Shown here: piece by piece, positions 8,448 through 16,523 of the stretch
Layout: every line of letters begins with the position of its first letter
How positions within the stretch are numbered: the first letter of the stretch is position 1
From: Teichococcus aerophilus
Lineage (GTDB): Bacteria > Pseudomonadota > Alphaproteobacteria > Acetobacterales > Acetobacteraceae
NCBI RefSeq assembly: GCF_014490485.1
Contig: NZ_JACTVA010000014.1
Location: forward strand, 1-64,000
Direction: 5' to 3'
DNA: 64,000 nucleotides
Program-made: the position numbers and the translations under genes
Notes under the pieces: model-generated
Told to the model about the DNA's origin: nothing
Database searches by the model: none
What the model saw: the letters and a program-made list of their open reading frames with translations, nothing else

Positions 8448-10031
8448 TCAGCGGCTGGGCTGGGTGCTTTCCGCCAGCGTCTGCTCGTCCACACGCGGCT
8501 CGTAGGTCAGGCCACGGCGCGTGGCCCAGACATTCTTCTGCGTGTGCAGCGGAATGACGGCGACGTCTTCCATCCCCATCCGCATCGCCTGCTGCATCAG
8601 CTTCTCGCGCGCCGTATCATCCAGCGTGCGCATCGCCTCGTCGGCAATGGCATCCATGCGGGGGTTGGAATAGCGGCCGTAATTGGCCAGGCCCATGCTG
8701 CGCGACGTATCCCGCGTGCCGATCACCGCCCGAAGGGAGGTGGAGGGCTCGCCGGTGCTGTTGCTCCAGCCCAGCAGGTAGGCCGAGGCCTCGAAGCGGC
8801 TGAGGCGGCCGATCAGCGTCGCCAGCGGGCTGGCTTCCACCTGGGTCTTCACGCCGATGCGGGACCACATCTGCGCCACGACCTGGATGATCTGCGAGTC
8901 ATTGATGTAGCGGTCGTTCGGCCCGCGCAGCGTGATGCTGAGGCCGTTCGGATACCCGGCCTCCGCCAGCAGTTTCTTCGCCCGCTCCGGGTCGAAGCCG
9001 ATGGCGGGAATGGACGGATCGAAGCCGAAGGAATCCGGCGGCATGAACTGGTTGGCCGCCAGCGCCACGTTCTCCATCACGCGCTGCACGATGGCGGGGC
9101 GGTTGATGGCGATGGACAGCGCCTCCCGAACCCGGCGGTCCTGCAGCGGGTTGCGTGCCAGTACCTCGCCGTTCGGGCCGCGCACGTCGGGGCTCTCGCT
9201 GTCGCGGAAGGTGTCCAGCCCCAGGAAGATCAGGCGGACGCTGTTGCCTTCCGCCAGGACGACGCGGTTGTCATTGCGGATGCGGCTGACATCGGCGGTC
9301 GGCACGTTGTCGATCAACGCGACGTCGCCGGAAAGCAGGGCGGCGACCCGCGCACCGGAATTGGTGATGATGCGGTAGTTCACGCGGTCCCAGCGCGCCC
9401 TGGGGCCCCAGTAGTTGTCGTTGCGCGTCATCTCCACGCGGTTGTTCGGGTCGTAGGAGACGAAGCGGTAGGGCCCGGTGCCGATCGTCGCCCGGCCGGC
9501 GTTGAACTCGGCGGAGGCGACATTCTCGCCGAGGCTGCGCGGCACGATGAAGATCTGCGCCAGATCGTTCGGCAGCAGCGGGTAGGGGGTCGGGGTCTTC
9601 AGGCGGATGGTGTGCGCGTCCACCACCTCCACGCCTGTGATGGAGCGGATGTAGACGGCGAAGGAGCTCGGGCTCTGCACCGTCGGCACACGGCGCAGGG
9701 TGTAGGCCACGTCCTCGGCGGTGAAGTCGTCGCCGTTGTGGAACTTGACGCCCTGGCGGAGCTTGAACTCCCAGGTCGTCTCATCCACCAGCCGCCAGGA
9801 TTCGGCGAGCCCCGGGCTCATGCGCGAATTGGCGTCCCGCTCGGTCAGCGTCTCGAACATATGGCGGGAGACCATGATGTTCGGCGTCAGCGTGTAGTAA
9901 TGCGGGTCGATGCTGGCCGGCGGGGCGCTGACGGCCATCGAGAGCGGCTCGGCCCGCGCCGCGGTCAGCGACAGGGCCGTCAGGGCGCAACCCAGCAGGG
10001 CGGCGCGCAGGCGCTGGGAGGGGGTGGTCAT
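8448..10031 (-). CDS. ABC transporter substrate-binding protein, family 5
   Basis: A 527-residue periplasmic binding protein of the DppA/OppA family. The signal peptide ends near ARAEP (about residue 27). The mature protein starts LSMAVSAPPASIDPHYYTLTPN, then has the family motif TWEFKLRQGVKFHNGDDFTAEDVAYTL (about 90-115) and ends with MEDVAVIPLHTQKNVWA. It overlaps the upstream M20 amidohydrolase gene by 4 bases, so the two form one operon. An amidohydrolase coupled to a peptide-type binding protein suggests uptake and hydrolysis of an N-acylated amino acid or small peptide (inference). No permease genes are nearby. Confidence 0.92.
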   Translation of the reverse strand: MTTPSQRLRAALLGCALTALSLTAARAEPLSMAVSAPPASIDPHYYTLTPNIMVSRHMFETLTERDANSRMSPGLAESWRLVDETTWEFKLRQGVKFHNGDDFTAEDVAYTLRRVPTVQSPSSFAVYIRSITGVEVVDAHTIRLKTPTPYPLLPNDLAQIFIVPRSLGENVASAEFNAGRATIGTGPYRFVSYDPNNRVEMTRNDNYWGPRARWDRVNYRIITNSGARVAALLSGDVALIDNVPTADVSRIRNDNRVVLAEGNSVRLIFLGLDTFRDSESPDVRGPNGEVLARNPLQDRRVREALSIAINRPAIVQRVMENVALAANQFMPPDSFGFDPSIPAIGFDPERAKKLLAEAGYPNGLSITLRGPNDRYINDSQIIQVVAQMWSRIGVKTQVEASPLATLIGRLSRFEASAYLLGWSNSTGEPSTSLRAVIGTRDTSRSMGLANYGRYSNPRMDAIADEAMRTLDDTAREKLMQQAMRMGMEDVAVIPLHTQKNVWATRRGLTYEPRVDEQTLAESTQPSR

Positions 10032-11230
10032 GCGTTGTCTTCCAGGCCCAGTTCCTGCTGCACCAGGCTGGCCCAGTAGGCCGCGCCGAGCGCCAGGATG
10101 TCGTCGTTGAAGTCGTAGAGCGGCGTGTGGACGTTGTGGAAACTGCCATCCGCGTTGACGCCGTTGCCGATGCGCATGAACACGCCCGGCTTCTGCTGCA
10201 GCATGAAGGCGAAATCCTCGCCACCCGTGCTCATCGGGAACTCACTGAGCTTTTCGGCGCCGACCACCGCCGCGGCCGCAGCCTCGGCCACCGGCACCTT
10301 GCCGGGGGCGTTGACGGTCGGCGGGCAAAGCGCCTCGTAGGTCAGCTCCGCCTTGCAGCCATAGGCATCAGCCAGCGTCGTCGCCAGGCCCTGCAGGCGC
10401 TGCTTGATGATGGCCTGCGCCTCAGGCCGGAAGTAGCGCGCGGTGCCGCGCACGACGACGCGGGACGGCATGACGTTCGGCGACCCGTAGGTTCCGCCGC
10501 TGACATGGCCGACGGAAAGCGCCGCGCTCTCGGTGGGCTTCAGGTTGCGCGGCAGGATGGTCTGCACGCCCAGCAGGAAATGCCCCAGCACCACGGTCGC
10601 GTCGGTTGCCAGATGTGGCGCCGCGCCGCCATGGCCGCCGGTGCCGGTGAAGGTGACGCCCCAGAAATCGGCGCCTGCCAGGATCGGCCCCGGCCGCGTG
10701 GCGAACTCACCCACTGGCAGGCCCGGCGTGTTGTGCATGCCGTAGACGGCATCGACCGGGAAGCGGTCGAACAGCCCGTCCGCGATCATCGCCGCGGCGC
10801 CGGTGCCGGCTTCCTCCGCCGGCTGGAAGATGAAATGCACCGTGCCGGCAAAATCCGGGTTCTCCGCCAGGTACCGGGCGGCACCGAGCAGCATGGTGGT
10901 GTGCCCGTCATGGCCGCAGGCATGCATCTTGCCCGGCACGGTCGAGGCATGGGCGAAGGTGTTCTCTTCCTCGATGAACAGCGCGTCCATGTCGGCCCGC
11001 AGCCCGACGGCGCGCTGGCCGGGGCGCTTGCCCTTCAGCGTGCCGACGACACCGGTCTTGCCGATGCCTTCTTCCACCTCGATGCCCCACTCCCGCAGCT
11101 TCGTGGCGACCAGCGCCGCCGTACGGGTTTCCTCGAAGCGGGTCTCGGGGTGGCGGTGGATGTCCTGGCGGATGGCGACGAGCTCCGGCTCATACTGCCG
11201 GATGCCGTCCAGAATGGGCTGGCGCAACAT
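10028..11230 (-). CDS. M20-family amidohydrolase (hippurate hydrolase type)
   Basis: A 400-residue metal-dependent aminoacylase/carboxypeptidase of the M20D group (HipO, IAA-amino acid hydrolase, AbgA-like). Metal-binding residues are seen in HACGHDGHTTMLLGAARYL (about 107-125) and in FQPAEEAGTGAAAMIADGLF (catalytic Glu-Glu pair). A late STGGEDFAFMLQQKPG supplies the last histidine-region motif. There is no signal peptide, so it acts in the cytoplasm. It is the first gene of an operon with the binding protein (stop-start ATGA overlap). The substrate is probably an N-acyl amino acid, but cannot be fixed from sequence. Confidence 0.93.
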   Translation of the reverse strand: MLRQPILDGIRQYEPELVAIRQDIHRHPETRFEETRTAALVATKLREWGIEVEEGIGKTGVVGTLKGKRPGQRAVGLRADMDALFIEEENTFAHASTVPGKMHACGHDGHTTMLLGAARYLAENPDFAGTVHFIFQPAEEAGTGAAAMIADGLFDRFPVDAVYGMHNTPGLPVGEFATRPGPILAGADFWGVTFTGTGGHGGAAPHLATDATVVLGHFLLGVQTILPRNLKPTESAALSVGHVSGGTYGSPNVMPSRVVVRGTARYFRPEAQAIIKQRLQGLATTLADAYGCKAELTYEALCPPTVNAPGKVPVAEAAAAAVVGAEKLSEFPMSTGGEDFAFMLQQKPGVFMRIGNGVNADGSFHNVHTPLYDFNDDILALGAAYWASLVQQELGLEDNA

Positions 11231-11316
11231 GAGAAGCCTGATCCTTCAGCGAAATCGGCCGCACAGTGACCGCCGGGAAGGGGCGGGTCAATCTGCAAGC
11301 GGTTGGAGCCGGCATC

Positions 11317-11493
11317 GGGAATCGACGGGTCGTTTTCTCTCTATGCCTTCTCTGCCGCCAGACCAATTGCGTTTCGGGTGGTGGAAAAGCGGGAATCGCA
11401 GGGTCGGTATGACGGCCTTACCGACCGATTCGGCGGCTTTCGGCGGCGTTGGAGTCGCGGGACGCCGCCTTTCGGGAATCGTGGGGTCGCTTT
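11317..11493 (+). repeat. Three dispersed iterons of the replication origin
   Basis: Direct copies at 11317-11336 (GGGAATCGACGGGTCGTTTT), 11391-11410 (GGGAATCGCAGGGTCGGTAT) and 11474-11493 (GGGAATCGTGGGGTCGCTTT). They are spaced 74 and 83 bases apart and point toward rep. The invariant core is GGGAATCG-N2-GGGTCG. Confidence 0.8.
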
Positions 11494-11555
11494 AGGTCGT
11501 CGTAGAAGCCGCTTCTGAAGCTGCCAGAGGCTATCCGAGCCGGTTTTGCACACAC

Positions 11556-11564
11556 TTATCCACA
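11556..11564 (+). promoter_or_regulatory. Perfect DnaA box
   Basis: TTATCCACA exactly matches the strong DnaA-box consensus. It lies between the dispersed iterons and the AT-rich segment, the usual architecture of iteron origins. A one-mismatch box on the minus strand (TTGTCCACA, 13078-13086) lies downstream of rep. Confidence 0.75.
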
Positions 11565-11570
11565 GAGGCG

Positions 11571-11645
11571 GTCAATCAGTGTCTGATTCTAGAGTCTATT
11601 AAGTAAAGTCTATTCCAAAATTCTTCGTTCATTTTCAATGGATTA
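11571..11645. other. AT-rich segment, probable DNA unwinding element
   Basis: About 75 bases markedly richer in A and T than the surroundings. It contains a direct repeat of AGTCTATT (11590-11612 region), an inverted repeat AATCAGtgtCTGATT at its left end, and AAAATTCTTCGTTCATTTTC. It sits between the DnaA box and the tandem iterons. The unwinding role is inferred from this position. Confidence 0.6.
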
Positions 11646-11652
11646 ACGCGGT

Positions 11653-11735
11653 GTTCCGACCCTTTCCTTCCCGCTTCCGACCCCTTCCTTCCCTAAACCG
11701 ACCTCTCCGCTCCCGAAACCGAACCTTTGATTCAC
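11653..11735 (-). repeat. Four tandem iterons with exact 21-bp period
   Basis: Reverse-strand iteron copies begin at 11653, 11674, 11695 and 11716. Examples on the + strand are GTTCCGACCCTTTCCTTCCC and AAACCGACCTCTCCGCTCCC. They diverge more from the consensus than the outer copies. The exact 21-bp phase (two helical turns) places Rep monomers on one face of the DNA. Confidence 0.8.
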
Positions 11736-11767
11736 TTCTCCCCCGGACCATCCACCGCCATGTGCCT

Positions 11768-11808
11768 CAAGCGACCCGTCCGCTCCCCAAAGCGACCCGT
11801 TGATTCCC
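11768..11808 (-). repeat. Two further tandem iterons, 21-bp phase
   Basis: CAAGCGACCCGTCCGCTCCC at 11768-11787 and AAAGCGACCCGTTGATTCCC at 11789-11808, on the same strand as the preceding block and 21 bases apart. The second copy is closest to the outer iterons. They probably overlap the rep promoter region. Confidence 0.8.
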
Positions 11809-11852
11809 TGATGCTGCACGCCGCGCCGTGAAGTGCTAGGTTGCCGGGCCCT

Positions 11853-12851
11853 ATGGGAATTGAAGGGTCGGAATCGGTGGTAGTGGCAGTGAGCGGTGGA
11901 CAGGAACTGACGGAGGCCGAACGCAAGCGCCTGGAGCGCTTCGAGCGTGCCAAGGCCAACCGGCGTGGCCGCAAGGCGCCGACCGTCATGCCGGCCCGCC
12001 TTGCCCGCACCTCGGCCTTCGCCCCCCGCAAGAAGGGGCTGATCACCGATAGCGGCTTCCAGCGCCTCTACGTCGTCCGCCCCCACACGGTGGTGGAAGT
12101 GCGGGGCAGGGAACTCGGTTCGCAGCATCGCGATGCCCTCTACGCCCTGTTCCGCATGCGCGCGAAGCGGACGGAAATGGCGCCGCAGACCGGCGCCCGA
12201 CCCCTGCCTTACTACCACACCGAGACCACTTGGCGCTCGCTGCTCTCCGCTACGGGCCGCACCGCGCATGTGAACAACCTCGGCACCATGCTCCGGGTCT
12301 TCGAGGAGCTGCGCTCCGTCAGCTTCCGGTTCTACCAGGGCGACTTCGCCCAGTACGAAGCCGCCAGTCAGAGCGGCCGCCTCGCCGCCGCAGGCTACTC
12401 CGACAACCTGCTCGGGCGCATCGAGTGGGACGGCATCACCCTCGATTCCCGGGTGAAGGTGGCCTACGGCGAATGGGTGCGCGACATGTTCGAAAGCCGC
12501 ACCCTCGCCAGCATCGACGGCGAAACGTACTTCAAGCTGCGCTCCGACTACGCCAAGGCCTTCTGGCCTTTCATCGATTCCCAACCTGACTACACCTGGG
12601 TGCCAGTTGAGACCCTCGCCGAGCTGGCCGGGCGTGACTACAAGGCCGAGACTACACGCCAGCGCCTGAAGTTCCGCGAGGAATGCCGCCAGGCCTTCGA
12701 GGACATGGTCAACGCCGGCGGCTTGGCATCCTGGACCTGCGAGGAAACCGGCAGCGGCCGCGCCAAATCCTACCGCTACCGCTATGTGCACGCCCTGCCC
12801 AAGCAAGGCAGCCTCGCCCTCAGCGCCGCCCCGGACGATCGTGACGCCTGA
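11853..12851 (+). CDS. Replication initiator protein (Rep, TrfA-like)
   Basis: About 333 residues, cytoplasmic. The N-terminal 45 residues are basic (ERKRLERFERAKANRRGRK), a likely disordered or DNA-contacting arm. The core LARTSAFAPRKKG, then RELGSQHRDALYALFRM and LLSATGRTAHVNNLGTMLRVFEEL, resembles the order of elements in TrfA and related iteron Rep proteins, which carry two winged helices. A second wing-like region is near TRQRLKFREECRQAFEDMV. The assignment rests mainly on context: iterons on both sides, a DnaA box and an AT-rich segment. The start is uncertain: ATG 11853, or GTG 11877 or 11883 where GAAGGG could serve as Shine-Dalgarno. No parA or parB lies beside it. Confidence 0.82.
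   Translation: MGIEGSESVVVAVSGGQELTEAERKRLERFERAKANRRGRKAPTVMPARLARTSAFAPRKKGLITDSGFQRLYVVRPHTVVEVRGRELGSQHRDALYALFRMRAKRTEMAPQTGARPLPYYHTETTWRSLLSATGRTAHVNNLGTMLRVFEELRSVSFRFYQGDFAQYEAASQSGRLAAAGYSDNLLGRIEWDGITLDSRVKVAYGEWVRDMFESRTLASIDGETYFKLRSDYAKAFWPFIDSQPDYTWVPVETLAELAGRDYKAETTRQRLKFREECRQAFEDMVNAGGLASWTCEETGSGRAKSYRYRYVHALPKQGSLALSAAPDDRDA
11855..11874 (+). repeat. Iteron overlapping the start of rep
   Basis: GGGAATTGAAGGGTCGGAAT lies directly after the probable ATG at 11853, in the opposite orientation to the six tandem copies. Binding of Rep here would block its own expression, a common mode of plasmid copy control. If translation starts at the GTG at 11877, the site overlaps the ribosome-binding site instead. 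Confidence 0.7.
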
Positions 12852-12863
12852 AGGCTTCCTGAC

Positions 12864-12916
12864 TGGAATAGACGGGTCGGATTGGCCTGGCGAAAGTGGA
12901 ATGGACGGGTCGTTTT
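12864..12916 (+). repeat. Two iterons downstream of rep
   Basis: TGGAATAGACGGGTCGGATT at 12864-12883 and TGGAATGGACGGGTCGTTTT at 12897-12916, 33 bases apart, starting 13 bases after the rep stop. Both share the GGAAT-N4-GGGTCG core and point away from the gene. Iterons on both sides of rep are unusual but known, and could act in handcuffing or incompatibility. Confidence 0.75.
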
Positions 12917-12935
12917 CGGCGTGCGTAGAGGAAGG

Positions 12936-12970
12936 TTGGGGACTGAATTCCCCAAGCCCCTTCTTTTTTC
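12936..12970 (+). terminator. Terminator of rep (single-arm form of the paired-hairpin repeat)
   Basis: A 7-bp stem TTGGGGA/TCCCCAA with a 6-base loop is followed by GCCCCTTCTTTTTTCTTCGAG. This is the same hairpin plus T-rich tract seen in the left arms of the dispersed intergenic repeats, but here the right arm is missing. It lies 85 bases after the rep stop. Confidence 0.7.
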
Positions 12971-13210
12971 TTCGAGTTCAAGGATGAGGATTTCAAGGGT
13001 TGGCAGTGGCGCCTGCATGGCCGCGGCAGATTGAAAGCCGGTCGCCGCCAGGCTTTTGACAGCCCAGGCCCTTGCCCTGTGGACAAATAAATCATGTCTG
13101 CGTTGCCGCTCGGCAGGCTCGTCCTGCTCAGTCAGGTAAACTGGAATACAAATCTGACGCGCTGACCGCCCATCCGAGCGCAACCCGAGAATGGGTTTGG
13201 CGGGGAGAGT

Positions 13211-13235
13211 TTGAGAGGGGCAGCGCCCCTCTCAA
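13211..13235 (-). terminator. Perfect palindromic hairpin after the CurA-like gene
   Basis: TTGAGAGGGGC-AGC-GCCCCTCTCAA is a perfect 11-bp stem with a 3-base loop, 19 bases beyond the stop of the minus-strand oxidoreductase. Between 12971 and 13210 I see no gene, only a one-mismatch DnaA box. Confidence 0.65.
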
Positions 13236-13254
13236 TCCACCGTAGCCCCGTTCG

Positions 13255-14274
13255 TTAATCCGCCAGCTTGATCACCAGCTTGCCGAAGTTCCGCCCTTCG
13301 AGCAGCCCTGCGAAGGCGTGCGGCATGTTCTCCAGTCCTTCCACGATATCCTCGCGGTAGCGCAACTCGCCCTTGGCGATCCAATCGGCCATGTCGCGCA
13401 GGAAGGCCGGGCGCTGGTCGGCGAACTCGCGCTGGATGAAGCCGCGGATCGTCAGGCTGCGGGTCAGCACCTGCCGCATCAGTCCCGGCACGCTTTCGGC
13501 GCCGGAGGCGCCGGCGCCATTATACTGCGAGATCAGGCCGCAGACCGGGACGCGGGCGAAGGTGTTCAGCAGGGGGAACACAGCGTCCCACACCGCACCG
13601 CCGACATTCTCGAAATACACATCGATGCCGTCGGGGCAGGCAGCCTTCAACTGCTCGGCGAAATCCGGCGCGCGGTGGTCGATGGCCGCGTCGAAGCCCA
13701 GTTCATCGCGCAGGAAGGCGCATTTCTTGGCACCGCCGGCGATGCCGACAGCGCGGGCACCCTTGATGCGGGCGATCTGCCCGACCGCGGAGCCCACCGG
13801 TCCGGTGGCCGCCGCCACCACCACGGTCTCGCCCGGCTTCGGCTGGCCCAGCGTCAGCAGCCCTGTGTAGGCAGTGAAGCCCGGCATGCCGAGCACGCCC
13901 AGCGCCGTGCTGACGGGCGCCAGCTTCGGGTCCAGCTTGCGCAGCCCTGCCGCATCCGCCACCGCGTGGGTCTGCCAGCCGGTATGGGACAACACGATGT
14001 CGCCCACCGCGAAGCCCGGGTCCTTGGATTCCAGCACGCGGGAGACCGAGCCGCCTTCCATGACCGCACCGATCTCGACCGGCGGGGAGTAGGATTTCGT
14101 CGCGTTCATCCGGCCGCGCATATAGGGGTCGAGAGACAGGTAGAGATTCTGCAGCACCACCTGCCCATCGGCGGGGGCGGGCAGCACCTCATCCTCGAAG
14201 CGGAAATGCTCCGGCCCGGGCTTGCCTTCGGGGCGGGCAGCAAGGCGGATCTGGCGGCTGGTGATACTGGGCAT
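13255..14274 (-). CDS. NADP-dependent oxidoreductase, CurA / leukotriene B4 dehydrogenase family
   Basis: A 339-residue medium-chain reductase without zinc, likely reducing the double bond of an enone with NADPH in the cytoplasm. The start is set at 14274 (MPSITSRQIRLAARPEG), which fits the family; the 70 upstream codons in the same frame are not coding. Motifs include LYLSLDPYMRGRMN near residue 50, the cofactor-loop region VVVAAATGPVGSAVGQIARIKGA (about 150) and IDVYFENVGGAVWDAVFPLLN. The stretch GLISQYNGAG is also characteristic. It is divergent from the HD-hydrolase gene, with 64 bases between starts. Confidence 0.93.
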   Translation of the reverse strand: MPSITSRQIRLAARPEGKPGPEHFRFEDEVLPAPADGQVVLQNLYLSLDPYMRGRMNATKSYSPPVEIGAVMEGGSVSRVLESKDPGFAVGDIVLSHTGWQTHAVADAAGLRKLDPKLAPVSTALGVLGMPGFTAYTGLLTLGQPKPGETVVVAAATGPVGSAVGQIARIKGARAVGIAGGAKKCAFLRDELGFDAAIDHRAPDFAEQLKAACPDGIDVYFENVGGAVWDAVFPLLNTFARVPVCGLISQYNGAGASGAESVPGLMRQVLTRSLTIRGFIQREFADQRPAFLRDMADWIAKGELRYREDIVEGLENMPHAFAGLLEGRNFGKLVIKLAD

Positions 14275-14307
14275 AGAGTGTGTCCTCTCTGACGTTGTCT
14301 TGCAGAT

Positions 14308-14327
14308 GGGGCGGTCCCGACCGCCCC
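14308..14327. promoter_or_regulatory. Perfect inverted repeat in a divergent promoter region
   Basis: GGGGCGGT-CCCG-ACCGCCCC has 8-bp arms and lies between the starts of the CurA-like gene and the HD-hydrolase gene. It could be an operator shared by both, or a chance GC hairpin. No regulator gene is adjacent. Confidence 0.35.
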
Positions 14328-14338
14328 GAAAGGCCGTG

Positions 14339-14938
14339 ATGTTCACGTTGATGGCGGCGCTGGAAGCCGATCTCCGCGCTCGGTATGAGGAGCCGCAGCG
14401 CTTCCACCACGGGCAGGCGCATATCGATGCGCTGCTGGCCCAATGGCGCCAAGGTCGGGCTGGCTGGCATGACCCGCAGGCCATGGAGCTGGCGATCTGG
14501 TTCCACGATGCCGTCTACCAGCCCGGCGCGAAGGACAACGAGCGGCAGAGCGAAGCGCTGCTGCGCCAGGCCCTTACCCATTGCATCGCGGCCCCGGTGG
14601 TAGCCCGCGCGGCACGGATGATCCTGGCCACCGAACGGCACGCCGTTCCCGCCGATCTTCCCACCGACGAGGCCGAGGATATCGCGGCATTCCTCGACAT
14701 GGATTTATCCATCTTGGGCGCCGAACCGGCGACATACGACGCCTATGCGCTTGCGGTGGAACGGGAATTCGTACCCGTGGTGGGGATTGCCGCGTGGCGT
14801 GCGGGCCGCGCCGCCTTCCTGCACTCGGCCCTGGCCTCCACCACCCCGCTATTCCAGACCGAAGTCATGCGCGAGGCCCTCGAAGACAGTGCGCGGGCGA
14901 ACATGGCGCGGGAATTGACGGGTCTGACCACCGGATAA
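14339..14938 (+). CDS. Predicted metal-dependent HD-superfamily phosphohydrolase
   Basis: A 199-residue cytoplasmic protein. The pattern RFHHGQAHIDALL (about 21-33), IWFHDAVYQPGAKDNERQS (about 57-75) and later FLDMDLSILG matches the COG4339 HD hydrolases, where the His residues and HD pair bind metal. The ATG at 14339 follows an AAGG and is chosen over more distal codons that would overlap the divergent promoter. The substrate is unknown; proteins of this group are usually stand-alone. The gene ends 94 bases before the DUF72 gene. Confidence 0.88.
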   Translation: MFTLMAALEADLRARYEEPQRFHHGQAHIDALLAQWRQGRAGWHDPQAMELAIWFHDAVYQPGAKDNERQSEALLRQALTHCIAAPVVARAARMILATERHAVPADLPTDEAEDIAAFLDMDLSILGAEPATYDAYALAVEREFVPVVGIAAWRAGRAAFLHSALASTTPLFQTEVMREALEDSARANMARELTGLTTG

Positions 14939-15031
14939 CCCAGGGCAAGGGCCAGCCGCCGCTCAAATTTCCACCAACCGATACGATGAGGGGATGATGC
15001 AGCGCCTGGCCACGCCTAGACTGCCGGCCGG

Positions 15032-15856
15032 ATGGCAGGGGGCAGGGCCTTGGCGAAAGCGAAGACGGGAACCACCCGGATCGGGGTGGGGGGCTGGACC
15101 TACGAGCCCTGGCGCGGGACCTTCTATCCGAAGGGGCACCCGCAGAAGCAGGAACTGCACTACGCCAGCCGGCAGCTGACCTCCATCGAGGTCAACGGCA
15201 CCTTCTATGGCGCGCAGAAGCCCGAGAGCTTCGCCAAATGGCATGACGACGCGCCGGAGGATTTCGTCTTCTCCCTGAAGGCGCCACGCTATGCCACCAA
15301 CCGGAAGGTATTGGCGGAGGCCGGTGCGTCGATCGAGCGCTTCCTCACCGGCGGGCTGACTGAGCTGAAGCAGAAACTGGGCCCGATCAACTGGCAGTTC
15401 GCCACGACCAAGATCTTCGACCCGGTGGATTTCGAGGCCTTCCTGAAGCTGCTGCCCGCCGAGGTGGACGGGCACGCCTTGCGGCATGTCGTCGAAGTAC
15501 GGCACCAGAGCTTCCAGGTTCCCGAATTCATCGCCCTGGCGCGGGCCTACAAGGTCGCCATCGTTCTGGCTGCGGACTCCCAGCATCCGCTGATCCCCGA
15601 TGCGACGGCACCCTTCGTCTATGCCCGCCTGATGGGAACGCAGGAGGGCGAGGCCCTGGGCTACCCGGATGAGGCACTGGACCAATGGGTGGACCGGGCG
15701 CGCATCTGGGCTTCCGGTAGCACGCCGGACGACCTCGCCCCCATCAGCGCCGACAGGCCGGCCAAGGGCGCGCGGGATGTCTATCTCTACGTCATCAGCG
15801 GCAACAAGGTCGCCAACCCGGCCGCCGCCATGTCGTTGATCGGCCGCATGGCCTGA
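15032..15856 (+). CDS. DUF72 domain-containing protein
   Basis: A 274-residue protein with the TIM-barrel-like DUF72 (YecE) pattern: RIGVGGWTYEPWRGTFYP near residue 20, SIEVNGTFYG about residue 50, FVFSLKAPRYATN about 80, HVVEVRHQSF about 150, and a late YLYVISGNKVANPAAA. The family is widespread and lacks an established activity. The ATG at 15032 is taken; a TTG six codons further is possible. It lies 58 bases upstream of the LysE gene but appears independent. Confidence 0.9.
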   Translation: MAGGRALAKAKTGTTRIGVGGWTYEPWRGTFYPKGHPQKQELHYASRQLTSIEVNGTFYGAQKPESFAKWHDDAPEDFVFSLKAPRYATNRKVLAEAGASIERFLTGGLTELKQKLGPINWQFATTKIFDPVDFEAFLKLLPAEVDGHALRHVVEVRHQSFQVPEFIALARAYKVAIVLAADSQHPLIPDATAPFVYARLMGTQEGEALGYPDEALDQWVDRARIWASGSTPDDLAPISADRPAKGARDVYLYVISGNKVANPAAAMSLIGRMA

Positions 15857-15914
15857 GTGGGCTGGCCGTGGCGCGCTCTTTTCCTCGTTGCGGAGCCGTC
15901 TATAGTCCGGGCGC

Positions 15915-16493
15915 ATGGAAGACCCCTTGCTGTTCACCCTGGCGGTGCTGGCGATTCTCGGCACGCCTGGCCCTACCAACACCCTGCTGGCCACGTCCGG
16001 CGCCGGCGTGGGGCTGCGGCGCTCCCTGGTGCTGCTGCCGGCGGAGGCCTGTGGCTACCTGATCTCCATCCTGCTGCTTGGCCTGGTGCTGGGGCCGGTG
16101 GTAGCGGCCTCGCCCGCGATCAGCATCGCCTTGCGGCTGGCTGTCGGCGCGTATCTGTTCGCCCTGGCGCTGAAGCTGTGGCGGCAGGGTGCGGTGGCCC
16201 GGGCGGATGCCGCGGGCATCGGCCCGCGCCAGCTATTCGTGACCACCCTGCTGAACCCTAAGGCGATCATCTTCGCGCTCGGCGTCATTCCGTTCGGAAC
16301 GGCCGGTGTGTGGGTTTACCTGCTGGGTTTCGTCGCCATGTTGGCTCTGGTGGGCTTCTGCTGGATCATGGTCGGGGCCGGTATCGGCCGACTGGCGCAG
16401 GCCGGCGGGGTGGCCCGGCTGGTGCCCCGGGTAGGGGCCGCCGCCATCGGCTTGTTCGCTGCCTTGATCGTCATGTCGCCATTGATGCGCTGA
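15915..16493 (+). CDS. LysE/RhtB-family amino-acid exporter
   Basis: A 192-residue inner-membrane protein with about six hydrophobic segments. The N-terminal signature LAILGTPGPTNTLLATSGAGVGLRRSL is typical of LysE/RhtB translocators (the PGP turn between the first two helices). NPKAIIFALGVIPF in the third segment is also conserved. It would export an amino acid or derivative. The gene lies 30 bases before the flavoprotein gene and may be cotranscribed, which would link it to a modified amino-acid-like product (inference). Confidence 0.9.
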   Translation: MEDPLLFTLAVLAILGTPGPTNTLLATSGAGVGLRRSLVLLPAEACGYLISILLLGLVLGPVVAASPAISIALRLAVGAYLFALALKLWRQGAVARADAAGIGPRQLFVTTLLNPKAIIFALGVIPFGTAGVWVYLLGFVAMLALVGFCWIMVGAGIGRLAQAGGVARLVPRVGAAAIGLFAALIVMSPLMR

Positions 16494-16523
16494 GCCGCAG
16501 CGTCCAGGACCGGAGAGAACGCC

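Noticed and set aside
13078-13086. Second DnaA box on the minus strand
   Set aside because: One mismatch at an important position and no further boxes nearby; kept only as a note with the origin.
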